64,000 bases of DNA from Thelephora terrestris (taxonomy: Eukaryota; Basidiomycota; Agaricomycetes; Thelephorales; Thelephoraceae), in the NCBI GenBank assembly GCA_015956445.1, contig WIUZ02000005.1, positions 806,001 through 870,000 of the forward strand. The letters run 5' to 3'. Below are positions 56,700-64,000 of the stretch, in pieces. Position 1 is the first letter of the stretch; the number at the start of each line of letters is the position of its first letter. Both the position numbers and the translations under genes were made by a program. A model generated the notes under the pieces. That model did not search any database. It was not told the DNA's origin and saw nothing but the letters and a program-made list of their open reading frames with translations.

Positions 56700-58419
56700 A
56701 TGGGAAAGGACAAGATCCATGTTAATGTCGTCGGTGCGTTTCCCCCGCGTTCTGCTAAAATTGTCCAACTCATTTCAGTGTTTCTTCGGTTCCCTCCATG
56801 TAGTCATCGGACACGTCGATTCCGGAAAATCTACTACTACCGGACACTTGATTTACAAGTGCGGTGGTATTGACAAACGTACCATCGAAAAGTTCGAGAA
56901 GGAAGCCGCTGAGCTTGGCAAGGGTTCCTTCAAGTATGGTAAATCGCTATCGCTTCTCATCGATCTTGGCCCTCCCTGTTAACCGCGATGGATACAGCCT
57001 GGGTCTTGGACAAACTGAAGGCCGAGCGTGAGCGTGGTATCACGATAGATATCGCCCTCTGGAAGTTCGAGACTCCCAAATACATGGTTACTGTATGTGT
57101 TTCCCATTCGTTCCCTCGCTATCCCATCTTAATCATAGGAAACCTAGGTTATCGACGCCCCTGGACACCGTGACTTCATTAAGAACATGATCACCGGTAC
57201 CTCCCAGGCTGATTGCGCTATCCTCATCATTGCCGCTGGTACTGGTGAATTCGAGGCCGGTATCTCCAAGGATGGTCAGACTCGAGAGCATGCCTTACTC
57301 GCCTTCACTCTCGGTGTCCGGCAGCTCATTGTCGCTGTCAATAAGATGGACACTACCAAGGTGCACACCATATCTCTGGAAAATGGTCCCAGACTCACTT
57401 AAAACACAGTGGAGCGAGGACCGTTTCAACGAAATTATCAAGGAAACCTCCAACTTCATCAAAAAGGTTGGTTACAACCCCAAGTCCGTTGCCTTTGTCC
57501 CCATCTCTGGCTGGCACGGAGACAATATGTTGGAGGAGTCTCCCAAGTGAGTCCTGCTGACTCCGCAAGCGCGATTAATTTTCCTGACCGAAAAACACCA
57601 GCATGACGTGGTACAAGGGTTGGGTTAAAGAGACCAAGGCCGGTGCCGTCAAGGGTAAGACCCTTTTGGATGCCATTGATGCCATCGAACCTCCCACCCG
57701 TCCTTCCGACAAGCCCCTCCGTCTCCCCCTTCAAGATGTTTACAAGATCGGTGGTATCGGAACTGTACCCGTTGGTCGTGTTGAGACTGGCGTTATTAAA
57801 GCTGGCATGGTCGTCACCTTTGCCCCGACGAACGTGACCACTGAGGTCAAGTCGGTTGAGATGCACCACGAACAGCTCGAATCCGGTCAACCTGGTGACA
57901 ACGTCGGCTTCAATGTCAAGAACGTTTCTGTCAAGGATATCCGCCGTGGAAACGTCGCCTCTGACTCCAAGAACGACCCCGCCAAGGAGGCCGCTTCTTT
58001 CAACGCTCAGGTCATCATCCTCAACCACCCCGGTCAAATCGGCCCTGGTTATTCCCCCGTGTTGGATTGCCACACCGCCCATATTGCCTGTAAGTTTGCC
58101 GAGTTGATCGAGAAAATCGACAGGCGAAGCGGAAAGTCTCTCGAGGATTCACCGAAGTTCGTCAAGTCTGGTGATGCTTGCATTGCCAAGCTTGTTCCCA
58201 GTAAGCCAATGTGTGTGGAGAGTTACAACGAGTACCCTCCTCTCGGCCGTTTCGCCGTCCGTGATATGAGGCAGACCGTTGCCGTCGGTGTCATCAAGTC
58301 CGTAGATAAGACCGAGAAGGGTGGCAAGGGTGAGCATCATTTCTTGGGCCTGTCGCCTCCGTTTTCTGACGAAGTTTCCAGTCACCAAGGCTGCTGAGAA
58401 GGCCGGAAAAAAGAAATGA
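56700..58419 (+). CDS. TEF1: Translation elongation factor eEF1A
   Basis: This GTPase brings aminoacyl-tRNA to the ribosome. Exon 1 is [11 protein letters not shown], spliced to [20 protein letters not shown] (P-loop GHVDSGKS), [40 protein letters not shown] (DAPGH), [19 protein letters not shown] (NKMD) and [11 protein letters not shown]. Domains 2 and 3 follow, with [20 protein letters not shown] and [20 protein letters not shown], ending [13 protein letters not shown] with stop at 58417-58419. Length near 460 residues fits. Six or so introns, including small exons at the 5' end. Codon use is biased toward C-ending codons, as expected for very high expression. It converges with AAT1. Confidence 0.98.
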
Positions 58420-58709
58420 ACTGGGGCCGCCTCTTGCCAGACCTGTATCACTTACACCTTTCGCCGTTTTCCTCTTTTCTCACTCGCTCCGGTACCACTA
58501 GCGGTAAACCACCATTTTGTACACTTGTGTAACGGAGAATCTGCGTAGATAGCCACGAATGCAACCTGTATAATAAGATTCTACACGACTCGACTAGATG
58601 TAGAGTCCTGGGGACGAACGCAATAGCTGCCCAAACATAAAAATTCAAACGAGTGTTTGGGTTTGTGATCGTATTAATAATGTTTAGGTACAGAGGCAGG
58701 TCAAGGTGT

Positions 58710-60221
58710 CTAAAGGTTTCCCCTGACAGCTTTTGAAACAGATTCAGCGAAATAGTCAATGTTACCACTGTTCAAGCCGGCCATGGATATCCGACCATCG
58801 GCGGTCATGTAGATGTGGGCCTTCTCAACAAGGGCTTTGGTCTGGGAGGGAGTCAGCCCAGTGAAACTGAACATTCCAATCTGACTCTTGATGTGACCCC
58901 ACTCTCCAGGAGTGTTGTGGGTGGAGGTCAAGAGGTCGTAGAGTCTATCACGCATGTTGATGATCCTGTTGGCCATGACCTCGATCTCAGACTCCCACTC
59001 CTTGTAAAGACCCTTGTCGGAGAGTATGGCGTTGACGATGCGGGCGCCATGGAGGGGAGGATTGGAATACATCGGTCGGATGATTATCTTCAACTGACTC
59101 TCGACGCGAGCCTTCTCCTCCGGATCGGCAGTGACGAGGGAGAAAGCACCAACCCGTTCGCCGTAGAGACCCATGTTCTTCGCGAAGGACTGGCAGAGAG
59201 CGACCTGGTGACCTTGCTCAACGAAGTAGCGGACGGCGAAGGCATCCTTGGTGGTGTTTCCCGAGGCGAAGCCTTGATATGCCATGTCGAAGAAGGGGAA
59301 GAGCTTCTTCTCCTTGACGAGATCCGAGATCTCTTTCCACTGGGCAGGGGTAGGGTCGACACCAGTAGGGTTATGAGCACAGGCGTGCAAAAGGACGATA
59401 GCACCCGCTGGAGCATTCTGTGTGTTGAAATTTTAATCGACCTTTCGTTCACGATCGATGACGCAACTGAATTGAGCTTACCTGTATATCCTCTTTTAAA
59501 CCGGCAAAGTCTAAACCGGCCGTCTTCTTGTCAAAGTACCGGTATTGGCGGACCTCGAGACCGGAGTCCCGGAAGATGGGAGTGTGATTGCCCCAGGATG
59601 GCGAAGGGAGGTAAATAACCTTGCCGGTCGGGAAGAAACGTTGCATGAAGGCACCGCCAACGCGAAGAGCCCCGGTTCCGGAAAGGGTCTGGGTGACTGC
59701 GATCTTTTGGAACAGTAAGCCAAGTTTAACCCATCAATCCAACTAAAACCTCAGAGAAGATCAACTCACGGTACCGGCTTTTAACGGGGAACAGTCTGCA
59801 CCATAGGCCAAAAGAGCGACATTCTTGTTGAATTCCGGAAGGCCGGTGATGTCAAGGTATTCCTTGTCCGGGTTAGTGGAGGCGACGAGGGACTCAGCCT
59901 TGAATGTTGCGCGTCAGGATATAGGAACAACGCGGAAACCACCCCGACTGACCTTCTTGACAGAGCTCAGCACATAGGGCTTGCCGTGGTCGTCCCTGTA
60001 AGCACCGACTCCAACGCTAATCTTGCGGGGGTCTTTGTCGGCCTTAAAGGCCACCGTTAAACCTGATATATGCGTTCAATAAGACAGTATGTTGCAAAAT
60101 GGAAATCTCGTTTACCGAGAATGGGGTCGGGAGGACCCGCTGGAACGTTCGCCCACGTTGAGAGGGCAGCCCTTGCAAGGTTTTTCGAAGATCTGGTAAG
60201 AGGACGAGAGATGACCTGCAT
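58710..60221 (-). CDS. AAT1: Aspartate aminotransferase, mitochondrial type
   Basis: This PLP enzyme interconverts aspartate plus 2-oxoglutarate and oxaloacetate plus glutamate. The start at 60221 gives [20 protein letters not shown], an Arg/Ser-rich presequence, then [16 protein letters not shown]. Exons continue [52 protein letters not shown] and [19 protein letters not shown]. The PLP-lysine motif [16 protein letters not shown] and the substrate Arg in [13 protein letters not shown] follow. The C-terminus ends [12 protein letters not shown]. Order and spacing match mitochondrial AAT. Six introns, small in the N-terminal half. It diverges from aspartyl-tRNA synthetase, whose start lies 231 bases away. 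Confidence 0.95.
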
Positions 60222-60452
60222 TGTGGGTTTATGAGGCGATCTTTATGAAGAGTGGTAGTTATGAAGAGGAAGCTTGTTTTTCAAAGCCGGCTTGACCCGT
60301 TTTGTTACTGGGCGAACCGCCTTGAATCTTTTGCGGTGGCAAGGGGAACTGATCGGAGTTAGCCCCGCCCGCGGGTCCCGTTAACCCGGCAAACCCGGTT
60401 TGAGGTTCGAGTCAAAACTTCTAGATCATCGTACACCTCTTGTCCGATAACC
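60222..60452. promoter_or_regulatory. Divergent promoter between AAT1 and DPS1
   Basis: The 231-base head-to-head interval serves aspartate aminotransferase and aspartyl-tRNA synthetase. The middle is GC-rich (ccccgcccgcgggtcccg near 60363-60380), with no clear TATA box. Confidence 0.5.
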
Positions 60453-62413
60453 ATGGCTGATCCTGCTGAGCCATCCATCGCACCTCCAGTCGCAGATTCG
60501 TAAGCATTTTGTCAACTCATCTAGCCTTGCGTTGTCTTGAGGCCGTCCAGTGTCGCCGAGGGTAGCGAGACCGTATCGAAAAATGAGTTGAAGAAACGGG
60601 CAAAGCAGTTGGAAAAGGAAAAAAAGGCCGCTGAAAAGGCTGCAAAACAAGCAGAACTTGCTAAACAGCGTGAGGCTGCTGATGTGGTGCGTCTTGTCGC
60701 TATCGATCACACAACCCATCCTCACGGCCCAGGAAGGACGATGCTGTCAAGTTCTACGGAAAGCTGCCTCTGAATCAATCTCAGACCAGGACAAATCGTC
60801 CTAGAGCTCAGATTGGGGACTTTTCTCCCGCGTTGGACGGTCAGACGGTCCTTTTCCGCGCGAGGGTGAACACCTCCCGTGCTCAAGGAAACAAAATGGT
60901 TTTCCTCAACTTGAGGCAAAGGACCGACTCCGTGCAAGCTTTATTGAGCGTGTCCCCTGGAAAGGTCAGCAAGCAGATGGCCAAGTGGGCAGCCGGTCTT
61001 GCGATCGAAAGTATTGTGCTCGTCGAAGGTGTCATCCAGAAGTCTCCGGAACCAATCAAAAGCGCCAGTGTATCCGATGTCGAAGTTATCATCTCACAGG
61101 TGTTTTCGCCGTTTACTGAATGAAGAACCTAGCTCATTTACTTTTCAAGATCCATCTGATCTCCGGCTTGGAGACGACTCTCCCCTTCACTGTCGAAGAC
61201 GCCAACCGTCCTGAGAAAGAGATCGAGACCTCTGAGCAACAACTTAACCGTGTCCTGCTTGACACGAGACTCAGCAACCGTGTAGTCGATCTAAGGACAC
61301 AAACGAATCAAGCGGTTTTCAAGATCCAAGCTGCGATCGGGGACCTCTTTCGAGAATACCTATCCTCCCAGGGATTCGTGGAAATCCACAGTCCCAAGCT
61401 TCAGGGTGCTGCCACGGAATCCGGCGCCACGGTCTTCAAAGTCAATTACTTTAAAGGTGCCGTACCTTCCCCCCACAGCTGAGGTAATCGCTCATTGTCC
61501 CCTTTTCGTTTCGCAGGGGAAGCTTTCCTTGCTCAATCCCCTCAATTGGCGAAACAGATGGCCATCGCGGCCGATTTTGAACGTGTCTACGAAATCGGAC
61601 CTGTTTTCCGAGCCGAGAATGCCAATACGCATCGACATATGACTGAATTCATCGGCCTTGATCTGGAGATGGCTGTTGAAGAGCACTACCACGAGGTTCT
61701 GGAGCTCCTAGACTCGTTGTTCAAGTTCATCTTCACTGGCCTCAAATCCAAGTACAAGAAAGAAATCGAGGTCGTCGGCAAGTGTTTCGATGCTGAGGAA
61801 TTCACATGGTTGGACGAGACCCTTCGGTTGAATTTCGCCGATGCCGTCGAACTGTTGGTCGGGGATGGTGTGCCTCGGGAGGATTTGGATGATATCAAGT
61901 AAGATTTGGCTGCGCCACAACCCCTGTGAACTGCGCTCACCAACAGCACAGTACCGAGAACGAGAAGCGCCTCGGACGAATCGTGAAGGCCAAGTATAAG
62001 ACGGATTACTTCATCATAGATAAGTTTCCCCTTGCTCTCAGGCCATTTTACACCATGCCGGATGCCGTGGACCCGGTGCGTGACTGTCGAAACCTATTCA
62101 ACCACAATCAAGGCTGAGCAATCCTCTGCATTCACAGACCCTTTCAAACTCGTACGATTTCTTCATGCGGGGTGAAGAAATTTTGTCAGGTGCACAACGT
62201 ATCCACGACCCTACTTTCCTCGAGAAGAGAATGCGCGAGGTGGGAATTGATCCGCAGTCCATGAAAGGGTATCTGGACGCCTTCAAGTTGGGGTGCGCAC
62301 CTCATGGAGGGGGAGGTATTGGCTTGGAACGAGTGGTGATGCTATTCTTGAAATTGAATAACATTCGAAGAGCGAGTTTGTTCCCCAGGGATCCGAAACG
62401 CCTCGAACCCTAG
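60453..62413 (+). CDS. DPS1: Cytosolic aspartyl-tRNA synthetase
   Basis: This class II enzyme charges tRNA-Asp. Exon 1 reads [16 protein letters not shown]. Exon 2 adds a Lys/Ala-rich helix ([20 protein letters not shown]) like the RNA-binding extension of fungal AspRS. The OB-fold anticodon domain reads [20 protein letters not shown]. The catalytic domain has [20 protein letters not shown] and the motif 2 region [19 protein letters not shown]. It ends with [19 protein letters not shown] and motif 3 [12 protein letters not shown], then [15 protein letters not shown]. Stop TAG is at 62411-62413. The loop reads QSPQLAKQM, where many homologues have an aromatic or Asn before KQ. Seven introns. 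Confidence 0.96.
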
Positions 62414-62919
62414 GTTGGATGAAATGCCGGTGGAGAAGATGATCACCATAGAGTTGTGCACGTACATACCTGGCCAGCCTCTGTATAGCATTTCCCTGTG
62501 TTGGGAGCACCGGTTCTTTCACGTTCTTGTCGCCTCCGCTCGTATACGCGCGCCGACGTCCAGTCTCAAAACTCACTCAAGGGTTTTCCGTGGCCGTCGT
62601 GCCAACGCCTGCTAGCGTCGGCCAACACGCTTTTCTCGGCCGTCGCGGCCGTTCTCGGACCTTTTGTGCGCCGAGAGGTCACGACAACGCTGTGTTGTCG
62701 TCCGAACACACGGCAAACACGCGACTTTGTCTCATTGCCGCCCACAGTGCACGATCGGGGTGTGGCCCCTGTTCATCGCGCCAACGCACAAAGAATGAAC
62801 TCGTTGCGTTTTTTTTTGGCTTCCCATGGTTCTCGTCCCCCTCCTCCACCAGACCTCGCCCCTTCCTACAACCGTCCCATCCCTATCACTCGGCCGGACT
62901 CGAGAACGTCACCTGAACC
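62414..62919. other. Gene-free stretch after DPS1
   Basis: About 506 bases hold the 3' end of DPS1 and the promoter of the right-edge gene. The second half is CG- and CT-rich. Overlapping frames on the plus strand have no recognisable motif. Confidence 0.4.
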
Positions 62920-64000
62920 ATGGCCTCTGGCGATAGGAGTAGTTTCCCTGAGATCCCTGGCGCTTGGATATCTCAAGAATTGGATCTGGACCTGTCACTC
63001 CCCGCTTCCTTGACACCACCCTCTAGCAAACAAACTGCGTATATCGGGACATCACTGGGATGGTCATCTAACCCTCCCCCCTCTTGCGATCCCCCTCCAT
63101 CCTCGACCGCGTCGGTCGTTCATTCAACCCCCCGTGCCTCGTATGATCCTTTAGGTAACGGCACCTGCGACCACAGAGTCAAAAGGGCGTCCTTTCCTAT
63201 GTACTTCGCCCCAAAAATAGCTGAGGAGGCCTCTCCCCAGGTAGGCGGCTTTCGAAATATGTGTCGAATCCTTCAGTTAACACCAGGATTTCGCTTAGAG
63301 TACTCTGTCGCTGTTTCACGAGACACCTCTCCACTCACCAATCGATGCTCCGCCATTCCCTCTACCCAGAGAGCCCACTCGAACGTCGTCAGGAGATACC
63401 TCCTCCATATATTCTGGTGTTACCGGTCTCACCTTCGATCCACCTGTGTCTCCTCTCTCCAAATGCAACTCTGACTTCGGCTTTCCAACCTCCCAAGAAG
63501 ATATGGCACGTATAGGGTTTGCCTCGCGCGAGTCACTTAACTACTCGGTAATCGATGCATGCCCCTCTCCGGCACCTATAAACATCATCACATCCATCCC
63601 TTCAATCGCGTCAGACTTGCAACTTCACAACTTCCTTATTTCCGACGAGCAACCAATCGAACGACACTCTGCCTATTTCTCCGTGGCGGAAGATATCGAT
63701 AATTTCTCAGTGTCCCAAAGAAGTGATGAAGAAGTGGAACCTGCTCACGAGGCCAGTACTTCTTCCGGATCGGATTCGTATATTCCTTCCGCGGAGGAAG
63801 CACACCATCAAATCTTCTGGCAAGAAAACCCCGCCCCCCATCGGCCGACCGTTCGGGTCGAAGTCCGAAGCAATGTGCTTCAATCGCATGGGGAGGGAAC
63901 GATGAGACAAGAGTCGTTCTCTTACGCTTGCGAGTCGCTCCCATACGACGCAGGACTTCGGCCCCACGCATATGTCGATAATCAAGAACACACCACCCAT
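62920..64000 (+). CDS. Unknown Ser/Pro-rich protein, 5' part (runs off right edge)
   Basis: I do not recognise this protein. The start at 62920 gives MASGDRSSFPEIPGAWISQE and LDLDLSLPASLTPPSSKQTA. The first exon ends at 63240 (EEASPQ). A 58-base GT-AG intron (63241-63298, acceptor ttcgcttag) joins in phase to STLSLFHETPLHSPIDAPPF. This second exon has no internal ATG near its start. It stays open for the remaining 702 bases, with SKCNSDFGFPTSQEDMARIG, an acidic Ser-rich stretch (SVSQRSDEEVEPAHEASTSS) and SYACESLPYDAGLRPHAYVD at the edge. Composition suggests a disordered regulator. Function unknown. Confidence 0.6.

Overview
The window is nuclear DNA from a filamentous basidiomycete, most likely an agaricomycete. 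Genes are split by many short GT-AG introns of about 46 to 85 bases. Protein-coding genes lie close together on both strands, nearly all are single-copy eukaryotic housekeeping genes, and there are no operons. I saw no transposon, tRNA, rRNA or CRISPR array. Most genes span several reading frames, so the coordinates below run from start codon to stop codon including introns.

Left part (1-20.6 kb): the 5' half of FAB1 (PI3P 5-kinase, minus strand, cut by the left edge); CSN2 of the COP9 signalosome; a mitochondrial ribosomal protein of the mL40 type; a very large TAF2 gene whose C-terminus carries three bromodomain-like modules; a small NTF2-like protein; a 2-oxoglutarate/Fe(II) oxygenase-like protein; the NEDD8-conjugating enzyme UBC12; a NOP6-like nucleolar RRM protein; an ALDH3-type fatty aldehyde dehydrogenase; and an unrecognised protein.

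Middle (20.6-45 kb): the Golgi syntaxin SED5; a GpsA-type glycerol-3-phosphate dehydrogenase with a possible mitochondrial presequence; an ankyrin plus CCCH zinc-finger protein; the bifunctional purine gene ADE5,7; three large Ser/Pro-rich proteins of unknown function; and a membrane nitrilase-fold protein resembling bacterial apolipoprotein N-acyltransferase. The two longest gene-poor stretches (36.7-38.1 and 40.0-41.2 kb) flank that last gene.

Right part (45-64 kb): isocitrate lyase; a Sec14-like CRAL-TRIO protein; a Gfo/Idh/MocA dehydrogenase; a MEMO1 homologue; ribosomal protein eL32; a PAS-kinase-type protein kinase without a visible PAS domain; eEF1A with a probable 5'UTR intron; aspartate aminotransferase and aspartyl-tRNA synthetase arranged head to head; and the start of an unknown protein running off the right edge.

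Functional themes: cullin neddylation (UBC12) and deneddylation (CSN2); basal transcription with predicted acetyl-lysine reading (TAF2); translation (eL32, eEF1A, AspRS, mL40); and aspartate, glyoxylate and purine metabolism. The most notable item is the TAF2-bromodomain fusion. Its first two bromodomains share an intron at the same position and phase, which points to duplication inside the gene.
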